Assembly: GCA_019321725.1 (NCBI GenBank)
Contig: CM033109.1
Span: 23,715,993 to 23,779,992, forward strand
DNA length: 64,000 bases
Direction of reading: 5' to 3'
Origin: Paulownia fortunei
Lineage: Eukaryota > Streptophyta > Magnoliopsida > Lamiales > Paulowniaceae
Part shown: piece by piece, positions 1 to 11,537 of the stretch
Layout: each line of letters opens with the position of its first letter
Position numbering within the stretch: the stretch's first letter is position 1
Notes under the pieces: model-generated
The model's database searches: none
Seen by the model: the letters and a program-made list of their open reading frames with translations, nothing else
Told to the model about the DNA's origin: nothing
Position numbers and translations under genes: made by a program

Positions 1-236
1 ATATTTAGTGCGTATAATATATAAATTCTATATTATACTTGATCAGATCCAATCTGGTCAAATCATACTAATTTTTGAATTATATAATAATAAAAAATAC
101 TTTCCTTTTCTGTACGTATTTTTAATTTAATGAATAATATTTATATTTTTTAGGTGAAATATTAAGTGCATGAATTATACAAATTCTATATTATACTTGA
201 CAAATAATATTGTCATATATTATACTTGACAAATAA
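1..236. repeat. Degenerate direct repeats, AT-rich
   Basis: A unit of about 42 bp at 1-42 recurs at 159-200 with a few differences. Its second half (tatattatacttgac) recurs again near 215-230. The stretch up to about 504 holds no open coding frame of note. It lies just 5' of a copia fragment, so it may be old element sequence, but no LTR ends (TG...CA) could be matched. Confidence 0.55.
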
Positions 237-504
237 AACTGCAAAATAAAATAGTAGGTAATGGAATTGTTTTGTTTCTACTTCTCAAACTTGCTAGAAA
301 TGAAGTTGAAAGTGATAGAATATCTAGAGTTCTCTAAAAAAAATTATTATTAGATTTATATAACCTTATTTTTACAATTTAACAAGATAAGAGAAAAATA
401 GATAATCATAATTTCATGAGCGTATGATATACAAAATTATGACATATTTATGAGAAAATGAATAACAAAATAACACAATTGCTTAATCTAATGAAAGAGT
501 AAGA

Positions 505-1536
505 ACTGTCAACATGTGAATATGCCTCAAAGGAAAGATGACTAAATCTTCATTTATTAGATAAGTGGAGCGAGCATCTATTGGATGCAATCCATACAGA
601 TGTATGTGGGCCACTATACTACATATAGTGTCCGCGGGAACTATAACTATTTCTTAATCTTTACCAATGACTTCGCTAGATACGGTTATATGTATCTTTT
701 AAGATATAAGTTTGAAGTATTTAAAAAGTTAAAAAAATTCAAAAACAAAATAGAGAAACAAACTGGTTTAAGTATAAAGACTTATCAATCTGATCGACGA
801 GGTGAATACTTAAGCATAGAGTTTTTTGATTATCTAAAAGAGAATGAGATTCTCTCATAGTAGACTCATCTTGCTACTCCCCAACACAATAGAGTTGCGG
901 AACGTATGAATCGAACATTGTTGGACATGATTCGACCTATGATAAGTTTCATTCATTATTTATTTCATTATGGGGCTATGCCTTGGAAACGACAGCATAC
1001 CTATTAAATATGGTGCTATCTAAAGCCATGCCCAAAACATCATATGAGATGTGGTGTGGAAAGACACCTTCCTATAAATACCTTATTGTGCTGCTTATGT
1101 GAAGCAATAAGTGGAAGATAAGTTGAATATGAGATCCAGCTTATGCAAGTTTGTGGAGTATCCAAATGAGCATATTAGATACTATTTATATGATGCCACA
1201 TACTAAAGGGTGTTTGTTTCGAAAAAATGCTATATTCCTTGAAATTTTTTTTCTTTCAGATGAAAGTGACAATATCATAAAACTTGAAAAGGTTCAAGAA
1301 CCCCAACTAAGGGAGTAAATGGTACACCCGCTGATGCTGGACCCTTTGAGGCACAATCTTTTCGAATATACGAAAGGGTTTCAAGAGTACCTAAGAGGTA
1401 CAACTTGTTATTAGAAAATAAAGAATATTGACTCCCCTTAGATAATGATCCAATAAGCTATAGAGAGTTGATTTCTAATATTGATTCAGATAAATGGCAA
1501 GAAGCTATGCAGTCCAAAATGGACTCAAAAAAAGCT
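505..1536 (+). pseudogene. Ty1/copia retrotransposon pol fragment, degraded
   Basis: Reading through several frameshifts and stops, the plus strand gives pieces of a plant copia polyprotein in the correct order. First comes a GAG-pre-integrase-like stretch (TCEYASKER), then the start of the integrase core (HTDVCGPLYY, with a piece resembling YFLIFTNDFARYGYMYLL). Next are the SDRRGEYLS and AERMNRTLLDM motifs (the latter in another frame) and the post-integrase region resembling GYxxYxxxxxRVFVSK. Last is the segment just before reverse transcriptase (SDKWQEAMQSKMDS). The catalytic RT, RNase H, gag and both LTRs are missing. The element is truncated at both ends and cannot be active. The best uninterrupted piece is 585-860. 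Confidence 0.85.
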
Positions 1537-1676
1537 TTCCTGTCAATATTTTTTTTATTTTTTTCATTACATTCTATAATACTATTATATAATTTATAGA
1601 AATGTGCAACATATTTTATTAGCATGAAAATAAAAATAATATCAACATAAGTTATATTTTTACTTTTTTTTTTAAT

Positions 1677-1880
1677 TTTATCCGTCGGATCCATATATTA
1701 TTCATTTTTGTATTTTTAATCAAACTTATTTTTACTTTTTTTTATATTTTATTCGTCCGATCGATATATTATTCATTTTTATATTTTAAATCAAATTATT
1801 TTTTATTTTTTTTATATTTTATCCATCCGATCCATATATTACTCATTTTTTATATTTTTAATAGAAATTTTTTATTATAA
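1677..1880. repeat. Three tandem copies of a ~71-bp AT-rich unit
   Basis: The block around tatccgtcggatccatata, followed by ttattcattttt and an AT run, occurs at about 1677, 1749 and 1819. Small changes affect the gtccgatc core (gtcggatc, gtccgatc, atccgatc). The last copy decays into plain AT-rich sequence. The array lies between the copia remnant and the RPL10A promoter. No function is evident. Confidence 0.65.
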
Positions 1881-1981
1881 TTTTTAATAAAAATTTATAA
1901 TGTACTCATAACATATATAATATCTAATATTTTCTCCCCTGTATTCAATAAATTAAATTTAAAGGCCCGATTCATTGTCGT

Positions 1982-2191
1982 CAGGCCCAATAGTAATCAG
2001 GAGCTGTATAAGTGTCAGGCCAATAGGAATCAGGAGCTGATTAGTTGGTTAGGCTTTTTATATCACATAGGAGCTGAGCTTGTAAGTGCCAGGCCCAGTA
2101 GGAATCAGGAGCCCAACTGCTTGTTCTAGGGTTTGTGCGCACCAATATTTAATCGTCGCCACTTCACTTCACAAACCCTAATCTAGGGTTT
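1982..2191 (+). promoter_or_regulatory. RPL10A promoter: repeated GGCCCA units and telo-boxes
   Basis: Three copies of a unit of about 25 bp (consensus CAGGCCCAATAGGAATCAGG, then AGC) lie at 1982-2006, 2016-2039 and 2090-2114. Two keep an intact GGCCCA (site II) core, at 1984-1989 and 2092-2097. Telo-box sequences AAACCCTA/TAGGGTTT follow at 2126-2134, 2173-2180 and 2184-2191, the last two as an inverted pair. Site II elements and telo-boxes together are the known signature of plant ribosomal-protein and other growth-linked promoters, which fits the downstream gene. The transcription start is not resolved, but probably lies near 2150-2200. Confidence 0.7.
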
Positions 2192-2400
2192 TCTCATCAG
2201 GTCCCCTCTTCCCTTCCTTCCTTCCTTCACCTCTCTTTATGCTTTAGATGCGTATATGTTTATGTGTATATGTATGTATGTTTATCTCCATCTCGCATTA
2301 TGATGCATTGAAGCTATACTGACAAGGTTATTTTCATTTTTTGCCGGAATCTCGTCATTGAAGCAGAAGCGAGTTCGGGAAGATAAGAAGACCTTGAACC

Positions 2401-5060
2401 ATGAGGTAGGATGAATCGCTTATGTTTTAGTGCGCCTGATTGTATTATCTTGTTTCGCTTTTTGTTTGTGATAGCGCTTTCGCTGAGTTGAAATTGGTTT
2501 TTTTCTCTACGTTTCATTGTTGTCTAGGAAAATGGGTATATCTTATTTAGTTGCTCTTAATTGTTCTATTTGTAATAATTTGATTATGTGAGTGAAATCA
2601 ATGAAATCAATGAAATTTAGGAGGAAATGCAAAGGTATATGACTTGTCAGCTATGATCTGTATTCTTTATTTGCATCTCCTTGAGTTTTGCAACTCTAAT
2701 AAGATGAAATGCATATTGCTGGGTCTTGGGAGTGGTTTTAAGAGCATAATTTGCAGTTTCTCTCTTGTTTTAGAACAGTTTTTTCTTATGAAAACGAAAG
2801 AAACAGCTGTATGTTCGGTCTGCAAATTATGTTTAGACTCGATTATGAGTAGGTAAATACATCGACCATTGTTGCATCAGCGAGCTGACATGATCTGATT
2901 GTAATATTTCTACAGTAAGCTTCAGAGTGAGGCCCTGAGGGAAGCCATCTCCCAGATTACTTCAGATTCTAAGGAGAAGAAGCGTAACTTCACTGAGACA
3001 ATTGAGCTGCAGATTGGACTGAAGAACTATGACCCCCAGAAGGACAAGCGTTTCAGTGGGTCTGTGAAGTTACCTCACATTCCGAAACCGAAAATGAAGA
3101 TCTGTATGCTTGGTGATGCTCAGCATGTTGAAGAGGTATAACAGTCAGTCCCCATTAGTAGCATGCTACTGTCAAAAGGATTACTTAGATACCAAAGATG
3201 GTGTAGTGCTAAGCACAGAAAAGGTCACTATGATTGCGTATTAAATGTTCTTAGCTTATGTAGTTCTTTGGTGGTTATGAACAAAGACCTAGCAAGTAAT
3301 AGACAAGATGTTCATGAAACATGTAATTTTCTTGATTTCCTTTGGAAAGTATGTATATTTTGTTTTGTAGTTATGCTAATTATGCTGCAAGGTAACTTAT
3401 TGTTGAGCTGAACTGTTATTAATCTTTGTAGAGAATGCACACGAAACCATTTCATTATCATTAACATTAGATACAATCTTCTTACCTTTTACAAGATAAA
3501 TTGACTTTTTGATAGTTTGTATTTAATATTGTTGTAGATGCTCAGTTCAATGCATTCTTGATGATGTTTCTTATTAGAAATTTTGAAATATGTGCTGCTA
3601 GGTTCGAGATGTTGAGACTTCCCAACATTTTCGTGCTTGCTTTCTGATATGTAATTCTTGATCTTTTAAACTATTTTTTATGTGATTTACAATTATTTCT
3701 GCAGGCAGAGAAGATTGGCCTTGAGTCAATGGATGTGGAGGCTCTGAAGAAGTTGAACAAAAACAAGAAATTGGTGAAGAAGCTAGCAAAGAAGTATCAT
3801 GCTTTCTTAGCCTCAGAAGCAGTTATCAAGCAGATTCCCCGTCTCTTAGGACCTGGTCTTAACAAGGCAGGCGAGTACCTTTGGCTAATGGAAGTAAAAA
3901 GTAGTTAATCTTGTCTTATTTTTAGGATTGTATAGAAAAGAATATTTAACCATAAATCTTTCAATTGAAAAATAAATTGTGTATGCTTCCTTGTGTGTTT
4001 AATTGAGTATTCAAAATGTTGATAGACTGAAAATACATCCAATGGTTTGTTTCATCTTTGGACTGATTCATGTTATCTTATGTTGGAGGATTGTTTGCTA
4101 AAGAATAACTCACTATTTTGATTTCAAGAGAGAAATAAAAAAGTTGATGCTCGTCCTCATGTATATCTGACTAGTCTACTCGGTTGCTTTATCAAGCCAA
4201 GTTATAGCTTGTTGCAAAATTTGAGCTTGAAAGGACTTCTTGGAGAGGAGTCTAGGATCAAAAGAGTTCATTTGTTCAATCATAGCATACTTGCATCTTA
4301 GTTGAATTTTTTATAGATATGCAGGTGTACATATAAATCCTTGTTGGGCTGACTTGTGTGTTTGGCTTAATGTTTTAAGGTCCAACATATATTTGAATAA
4401 ATTGAGTGTTATTATCCAACATATATGTATTTCCACCCTCATAATTTTTATGATGATGGTATATATTTGAATAAATTGAATTTATTCTATGATTGTCTTT
4501 TTTGCTTATTTTCACTATTTTGATGCAGGCAAGTTCCCCACTCTTGTGAATCACCAGGAATCGCTTGAATCCAAGGTGAATGAGACCAAGGCTACAGTGA
4601 AGTTCCAATTGAAAAAGGTGCTTTGCATGGGTGTTGCTGTTGGGAACCTCGACATGGAGGAAAAGCAAATCTTTCAAAATGTGCAAATGAGTGTCAACTT
4701 CCTAGTCTCCCTTTTGAAGAAGAATTGGCAGAATGTAAGGCCATTTTACATTGTTTTCATAATGGATTGCTTCTCCCCTTTGCCATTTTGGAATGAATGA
4801 TCATTGTAGTGGTGTTTCACACTTGTTTGTGCTTGACCAACTTATTAGTTTGGAGGTTCCTTGCCTGGAGTTTTATTAGTGTCTGTTAACTTTTTCATTT
4901 TTGAAAATTGATGTGCCAGAGTATATTGTCCTTGGTTATTTTGGTTAACTTCATCTGCTAAATTCTGAGTTTGCTTACTGTTTTGTTGTTTTTCTGTTGG
5001 TGTCAGGTGAGGTGCTTGTTCTTGAAGAGTACAATGGGGAAGCCACAACGTGTCTTCTAA
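2401..5060 (+). CDS. RPL10A: 60S ribosomal protein L10a (uL1)
   Basis: A cytosolic large-subunit protein that forms the L1 stalk and helps release the E-site tRNA. The model has five coding exons: 2401-2405, 2916-3135, 3705-3870, 4529-4734 and 5007-5060. They join in frame to 216 residues, the usual length for plant L10a. The product starts [13 protein letters not shown] and ends [10 protein letters not shown]. Family blocks are plain: [60 protein letters not shown] and [19 protein letters not shown]. Exon 1 carries only ATGAG before the first GT, so the start is easily missed. Intron 3 begins with GC at 3871 (aaggcag|gcgagt), because only that junction keeps the GKFPTL frame. The Arabidopsis relative At2g27530 (PIGGYBACK1) also affects leaf polarity. 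The family call is very sure; the splice sites are by inspection. Confidence 0.95.
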
Positions 5061-6213
5061 GAAGTTACTTGATTTTTGTTTGATGAAAGATTGTAAGAGA
5101 GCAAAAACAATTGAATATTTCCCAGAAATGGGATTTTTTTGATTCCTCAGATAGACTATGAATACTGTTTTATTTCATCTATATTCAGATGCTTGCCTAT
5201 AATTTTCTAAATTATGCCTTTTCTTGTAGTTATATCAATTTATAATATAGCTGCAATCCTCCATGTGTTTTTTGAGTAAACCTGTTGTTAAAAAATCGTC
5301 TCTTGAATGTGTGCTGGAATATCTTGGTATTGTAAAAAGAATATTGTTTGAACAGATACCATCATGTGATCAATGTTAGTCAACTCTCCGTTCCTTGGGT
5401 GTTGTTTGGCCCTTCTCCTTTTGATAGCCATTTAAAGAGACAGCAAATGTAAGATATAAAGTCATATCCTAAGTTATACTTCATGAATTAAGACAATGAT
5501 ATACGTACATAGCATTGATGGGTCCTATTTAAATGTTAATGAGTATAGCCGTCTTAACTAACTTGTGTAAGCCAGTAGAACATGCCCCGGGTTGATACAC
5601 AGTCCCAATACATAACCATATGGATTCGTACTATTTAGTTTTTCATTTTTGTTACAATCATAATATATTATTATTCTTATAGTAATTTTAACTAATATCT
5701 TCGGTGTTAATTTGATTTAATCAGGAAATCTCTGACTATTTGATTGGAAGCTTTTGATTATCTTAACAATTTATTTTAGTGTTGATTTGATTTAATCAAG
5801 AACAATTTTAATTTGATGTTAATTCGATTTAATTAAAAAAATTGTAGCTTTCTTAACGACTTACTCACTCGTATTATATGTCGGACACACTTGATTACTA
5901 CACCATTACGGATTTGACAACAGAGACACTACACACTACCACAACAACAAAATCGTTTTATTGTAAGTTGAAAACAAACTTATGTAATTCATGGACCAAA
6001 AAGCTGTATTAGGTCTAATGGAACACTTGTGCCACTGCCTTGTAATAATTCGCTGTAAGCTATAATTAAGATAGTGGCTCGGGGACCACGAGCCCAATTT
6101 TTTTTTGATAAAACAAAAAGAAAACCAAACCATGGGGCGGCGACAAGCAGGTTGGTAGGATGGTTTGTTTTATTAGTATTAGGGTATTTCTCTTATTTCT
6201 CGGATCATTCACG
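5061..6213. other. RPL10A 3' region and intergenic spacer
   Basis: The 3' UTR of RPL10A probably runs to about 5250. The rest is AT-rich and non-coding. Three loose copies of a ttgatttaatcaag-like segment lie at about 5705-5850. No gene is seen on either strand before the FD3 promoter. Confidence 0.5.
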
Positions 6214-8274
6214 CATAAATACTGGAGTTTGCAAAAACACAGGTCGACTCTAAGGGGTGCAAAGGCTATCAATCTTTCCCAAGAGCCCTCAATCTCTATT
6301 CCTCCTCTCAGTTTATAAATTCAGGTACTTCCTCAGATTTTCTTTTCTTGTTTAGTCCTTTTGTTTTTCCTTCTCTCGATATCTCCGTCTTTTCTTTGGA
6401 AAAGCGAAACCCGGATCAATTTTCAACCCTTTTGGACCAAGGCCAGATCTTGAAATTCTGTGAGGATTCATTTTATTTTCTGGGTTTTTTCTTGAAATAG
6501 AATCATGTTTGTTTCTTGGTGTCTGTTTTTTTTTTTTTTTTTTTAATGTTTGTGTAGCTTGTTTATCTGATCGGTTTACAAGTTTGGTTGTATAAAACGA
6601 GTTTTTTTTTCGTTTTAATTTCATTTCTTTTCTGTTCTGTGTTGCGTCTCTTTTTTGTGCCTTGAAATAAAAAAATATTCTTTTTTAAGAAGGAAAAAAA
6701 GTGCAAATCTTGCGGGCTGATTATTTAGTATTGGTTGACAGAGCTGATGTTAACGAGCATCTTCTGATGTCTGCAGGGAATTTTAAGAACATTTCTTGCC
6801 TGTTTATACATTTGACGAATGCTGTGGTTTATTGTATATTGCACGATCTTGATGTAAAAGTTTTCCTTTGACTTTTTGCTTTTGGAGTGCTTTGGTACAG
6901 TTCGCACGGTTTTGTTGTTCGTTTCGTCGGAAAGGCATTATATTACATCATGAATGTGATTTTTTTACCATCACCTCTGATTTTCAGCTGACTGATGGTT
7001 GATTAGTTAGTTTGAACAATTGTTTAAGAACAATGTGTGTGTGTGTGTGTCTGTGTGTATTTTTATATATGCTACCGTTTGACAGATGTTTTGACTGTCC
7101 TTTCATTTTGACGATATGGTGAAATCTTGTAAAATTTTTAGTTGAGCTTCATCTACAATATGTCATCGTAACTGAAGAGGTCATAATTTATGCCAATCTC
7201 TTTATTGATTTTTTCTTTTTTCACCTAAAGAAGAGTAATACTAATTCTTGTTATATAACCTTCTTCAAACCCTTGCCAGAAGGACGAAAGATTTATGTGA
7301 TACAGAAAAACTGAGCACATGTTGTGTGCACTTTACATAACCCAGTTTCTGAAGTCGATTCATATGTTTAACAATTTTTGATACCTTGATGTGGCATTTG
7401 TTCAACTTTGGCTCTCGGCTTAAAGCAGATGCCTAGCATACTCATGAGTTGTGTGTATTTGGTTTGTGAACAAAAGTAGGAGTGCTGCATTTTGTGGAGC
7501 TTTTGTCTTTGTTTATTTGCCATTGTATCATGGCTTTTTCTTTCCTAGTTCAACTCCTATTGCCACTTTCTCAATATAATTTGCTCTGACTAAATTATTT
7601 CCTTCTATCAAAATGCTTGAAGAAGAGAAAATTTGAGTTCAATTTAAATTTCCCTTCATATATAAAGTTAGTTAGTGTGGAGCTCACGACCATTTGGTGC
7701 AGCAGGATGCTGTCTGAGTTCAAGGGACTAAATCTTATTATGGAGCCTCGAGTGAAGGGCATGGAGCGATTTGCTTGCTCTTCTCATACTGCTCCAAATA
7801 TCTATTGCTACGTTGCATGGGAAATGGATGACCAATATGCTTCCATCATTGTGGCCATTTGCAACAGGCATATATTACAGATTAGTGTGACAAAAAGAAG
7901 GCACACATTATAATACTTTTCATAGTTACGCACAAACTCTGCTAATGCTGTTATAGTTACGCATGAACTCTGCTAATGCTGTTAAACTTGCTCCTTTCCT
8001 GACTGCCTTTGTTTTTGTTGTTGTTGAGACATAGTTGTTGTGTGATAATATTGTATTATGGTGTCATGACTAATGTGTTACAATGCTGTCCCAGGAACTA
8101 AGTTTTATTCTCTTAGGCTATCAAATGTTAACTACTGCTAAATTCTTCATTTGTGTGTGTGTTGGGTACAAAGAGAATACTTCATACATACTTCACAATC
8201 AAACAGCTGTGTCTGAACCTTTGTTTTCCATTTATTGTTCATACACATGCTGAAAGTGCCTTTTTCAGGTGAAC
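6214..8274 (+). promoter_or_regulatory. FD3 TATA box, leader exon and ~1.9-kb leader intron
   Basis: A TATA-like cataaatac lies at 6214-6222. A pyrimidine-rich leader (6250-6324) ends in a good donor, attcag|gtactt, with GT at 6325. A good acceptor, ctttttcag, ends at 8268, six bases before the ferredoxin ATG. This implies a 5' UTR intron of 6325-8268. The intron contains T-runs, a (GT)n tract near 7036-7060 and a 31-bp tandem duplication, but no recognised coding sequence. The leader intron is inferred from splice consensus alone. Confidence 0.6.
7922..7983. repeat. Tandem duplication of a 31-bp unit
   Basis: Two adjacent copies, 7922-7952 and 7953-7983, of a unit beginning atagttacgca differ at only two positions. 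They lie inside the presumed FD3 leader intron, and the duplication looks recent. Confidence 0.85.
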
Positions 8275-8730
8275 ATGGCAACTGCAAGGCTCCCCACCAT
8301 TTGCATGTTCGGAAGTGCTCCACAAAGCCGAACTACAAGCGCCTTTGTTAAGAGCCCGTCCTCTTTGGCTTCTGTAAGGAGCGTCACTAAAACCTTTGGC
8401 CTCAAAGCGAAGCCCGATTTCAGAGCATCTGCCATGGCCACATACAAGGTGAAATTGATTGGACCAGACGGTGCTGAGTGTGACTTCGACGCACCTGACG
8501 ACGCTTACATCCTTGACTCAGCTGAGACAGCAGGAGTTGATCTTCCATACTCATGCAGGGCTGGAGCATGCTCCACTTGCGCTGGGAAAATGGTTTCTGG
8601 TACCGTCGACCAGTCCGATGGCTCCTTTCTTGATGATAACCAAATAAAGGAGGGTTACCTGCTGACATGTGTTTCCTACCCGACTTCAGATTGTGTGATT
8701 CACACACACAAGGAGAGTGATCTATATTGA
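8275..8730 (+). CDS. FD3: Root-type [2Fe-2S] ferredoxin, plastid
   Basis: A plastid electron carrier that passes electrons from FNR to nitrite reductase, sulfite reductase and glutamate synthase. It is a single coding exon of 151 residues. Residues 1-53 form a Ser/Arg-rich transit peptide; the mature protein probably starts at [12 protein letters not shown]. The cluster ligands are Cys94, Cys99, Cys102 and Cys132, in the plant spacing C-x4-C-x2-C-x29-C ([21 protein letters not shown]). The ending [14 protein letters not shown] and GACSTC resemble Arabidopsis FD3 (root type) rather than leaf ferredoxins. The ATG at 8275 is chosen because the intron acceptor ends at 8268. Oddly, position 89-90 of the DLPYSC block is standard but Gly67-Ala-Glu-Cys adds an extra cysteine (Cys69), and Cys140 also occurs near the C-terminus. 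The family is certain; the root-type assignment is by resemblance. Confidence 0.96.
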   Translation: MATARLPTICMFGSAPQSRTTSAFVKSPSSLASVRSVTKTFGLKAKPDFRASAMATYKVKLIGPDGAECDFDAPDDAYILDSAETAGVDLPYSCRAGACSTCAGKMVSGTVDQSDGSFLDDNQIKEGYLLTCVSYPTSDCVIHTHKESDLY

Positions 8731-9950
8731 GAATCTCTTCTCATTTCATCATTGCTGGCTTGTTAGACCCAAAATATTATTTGCCCGGTTAGTCAGTTGT
8801 AAAGTCAGCACTGAACATCGGTCCTCCTTTTCTAATCCAACATCTTTTAGGATCTCTTGCTCTTATGTTTGGTATCTGCTTTGTTTATGTTTGAAGAGGT
8901 GTTTCAAACTTCAGAAGAGTTTCCCTGAATAAGGTTATTGTGCTCTAATTGCAGCCTGTTACAGTTGTAGTGTTATTTTCCATCCCCATAAGCCCAAATA
9001 CTTTGAAAATTCAGATTACTTAAAATGAGAATTGTGTCAATTTTTTTTTACATATTGTAATCAAAATTTTACCTACACAAACTTATGTTTTAATCGGTAC
9101 AGAAAATTTATAATCATGGTCTAAATAATGTAGTATTCGTCAAATAAAACAAGAAATATATTATATGTATTATTGGTTAACCCAAAAATGCAACATTATG
9201 GTATATTATGTTTTGAATGTGTATGAAAAACATGACAATTTCTTTTATTATTTCTTGTATACTCGTACAAGAGATGCTATACTTTGCACTCTTATTAATT
9301 TGGCATAACCCTAAACAAATCCAAAGAAATTAGTGTTAAACTAAAGAATCATTATGAATGTTGGAAAATCAAATCCAGGTAAATTAATTGCAAAATAAGT
9401 ACCACAAAAAAAAAAAAAATTGTAGGATTATATGTCTGAATTTATAAGTTAAAAAGAACAGATAAACCAAAATTGAAATGCTTAAAATTTACAATAGTTG
9501 GAAAACTATAACCAAGTTTGATAGCCTGAGCCTTTCAGCTTGGGCCCAAATATCGGCCCAAGAAAGAAAGAAATTAAAATGTACCAATTGACAAAGTTCA
9601 GCCTCAAAACTACGACAGAGAAAAATAAAATATTTAATTAAAATAAGAAAATATTAATAAAAGTTCGAAATTGTTTTTCACATCTTCAGCTTTTGAAAAG
9701 GCATAAAAGGTGGCCTTTTTTAAAAAAAATTCAAATAATATATATGCTCATGGGCCCCATACCGTGGAAAACAAACTGGGGCAGGCCCAGAGAACATTGG
9801 CTATGCTTTTGTAGGAGCAGGAGGAATAGAATAAAGGCCATTATCCGGCCCACCAGAAAAGTTTTCCTTATTTGCACGTTTGGCCTTTTTATCTTTCTTG
9901 TTGAAAAGATAAATTTGAAACAAAATGTAGGTGGAGAATGGACTTTTGAG

Positions 9951-10059
9951 GTGGGGGTGGGGGTAGGGATTTATGCACCGAGGCTTTTATTGCACATAAA
10001 TTCTCATCAGCATCTCTATGGGGTCAACCACCCTACCCCACCCCACCCCACCCCTCCCC
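9951..10059. repeat. G-tract / C-tract inverted repeat
   Basis: A G-rich run at 9951-9968 (GTGGGGGTGGGGGTAGGG) is followed about 60 bases later by a C-rich run at 10031-10059 (CCCTACCCCACCCCACCCC and on). The two are near reverse complements. Either arm has four G-runs on one strand, so it could form a G-quadruplex, and the pair could form a stem-loop. Confidence 0.7.
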
Positions 10060-11427
10060 ACTGCAGGGTTTCTTGGAAAATAGTCTGATATGGAAATATT
10101 AAAATTTAGTGCCCCTTAAGTATGAAAAGAAAGTTGCTAGAACAAAATTTTGGAAAATAAAGTTTTGTTATGAAAATAATGTGTTAGGTTTTGGCCATTA
10201 ATTTTTTTAGTAATTTGCTACACCCAATGTTCGTGCATGTGCATTAAACAAATTCAATATCAAATATTGTATTTGATGTTAAAATGAAACACTTGATAGT
10301 AGATATATATATATATATTAGGTGCATTATATACAAAATCGATAAATAACATAGTAATCCCTCTTGACCCATGATGATAGAAATTTCTTACCATTGTTGA
10401 ATGAACGAGTCCAACAATCATAATACATGCACTTTATGCGATATCTACAAGACCGACAAACAATATAACAATTTCTGTTGGCTTATAAACGAGTTCAACA
10501 ATACCAATGCATTAAAAGTGAGACCAACCTCATATTCCCATCAAAATGTCTATCAGAATAAAGTATGTCCACCACAAAGATGAATGATTAGTGAGTTGCT
10601 TCACAAGATTAATTTGGACCTCTTATCTCTTTAGGGGAAATAATGAGTTAGACATCCATAATTATAAATGGTTAACTTTTGCCCTTAAGTTATAATCTTA
10701 TAAGTGAAATTATATCCCTTTCATGAGTCAAGACAACTACTTTAAAGAAGATTCCATGTATAATTAAGAAGAAATTGATGCTCAGTGCATGGCTAGATTG
10801 ACATTGAGGCTCTCTACAAGGTTTACTTTTAGATAGACAAACAAAAAGTACAACATATTAATGCATAGGTAATTATAGGAGAGTTGGTTGTGGAACAATG
10901 AAAATCTCTAATAATTAAGTCAATTCGATATTAAGTAACAATAAAACAATATGTGAGAAGCACATGAAAAAACTTATCAAATAAGTTTAAATCATTTATT
11001 TATAATTAATCTTACAACTATTTGAGGTGGGATCCGGTTCGAAATAAGCTAAGGCTATTCTCAACTCTTTTTTGTTATGCAATCAAACATATATTATGAT
11101 TTTCAATATATTTTCCTCCAAATACACACATTTTTCCCAAAATGGATAGAACAAAACCAAAAATATCCTATTTTTTTCTCCTACACCTTATTCCCACAAC
11201 TATTATGAATAAAACTATGTTCTACCACTTTTGGTGATTAGTTCCGTCAATTCATCATATTTATTCTATTTTCTATCTTGTTTATTTTCATTTTCACTAC
11301 TAAATTGAGCGTCGGAAATTATTTTTTGGGCTTTAACTCAACATTCGATATTGTACTTTTATGATTTTTGGTGCTCCTATTTCTATTTTGGTAGTCGATG
11401 AGTCTAAATTTTTTCTCATAATCCATG

Positions 11428-11537
11428 CTACACCTAGTAGAGTGTGTATCGGGTGAAATTCACCCTTCATCCACACATGTATTTTTGTGTGTAAATGAAG
11501 GATGCATACTATATATTGTGTACTCTATCAAGTGTAG
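11428..11537. mobile_element. 110-bp imperfect hairpin, MITE-like
   Basis: The left end CTACACCTAGTAGAGT pairs with the right end ACTCTATCAAGTGTAG, and pairing continues inward (CCTTCATCCACACA with TGTGTGTAAATGAAGG). Almost the whole 110 bp can fold back. No coding sequence is present, and a flanking target-site duplication could not be identified confidently. This could be a small non-autonomous DNA transposon or a small-RNA hairpin. Confidence 0.5.

Noticed and set aside
3550..3650. C/D-box snoRNA candidate in RPL10A intron 2 (tgatgat ... ctga)
   Set aside because: The C box lacks the expected purine, the D box is about 90 bases away and no terminal stem forms.
7617..7913. 98-codon open frame in the FD3 leader intron
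   Set aside because: No family resemblance, and it lies between strong splice signals of the leader intron.
8265..8707. Open frames on the minus strand and in another plus frame over the ferredoxin gene
   Set aside because: They are shadows of the FD3 coding exon; only the 8275-8730 frame gives a known protein.
9693..10088. 131-codon open frame on the plus strand
   Set aside because: Low-complexity translation, including the C-tract read as Pro/His/Thr; no family resemblance and no splice support.
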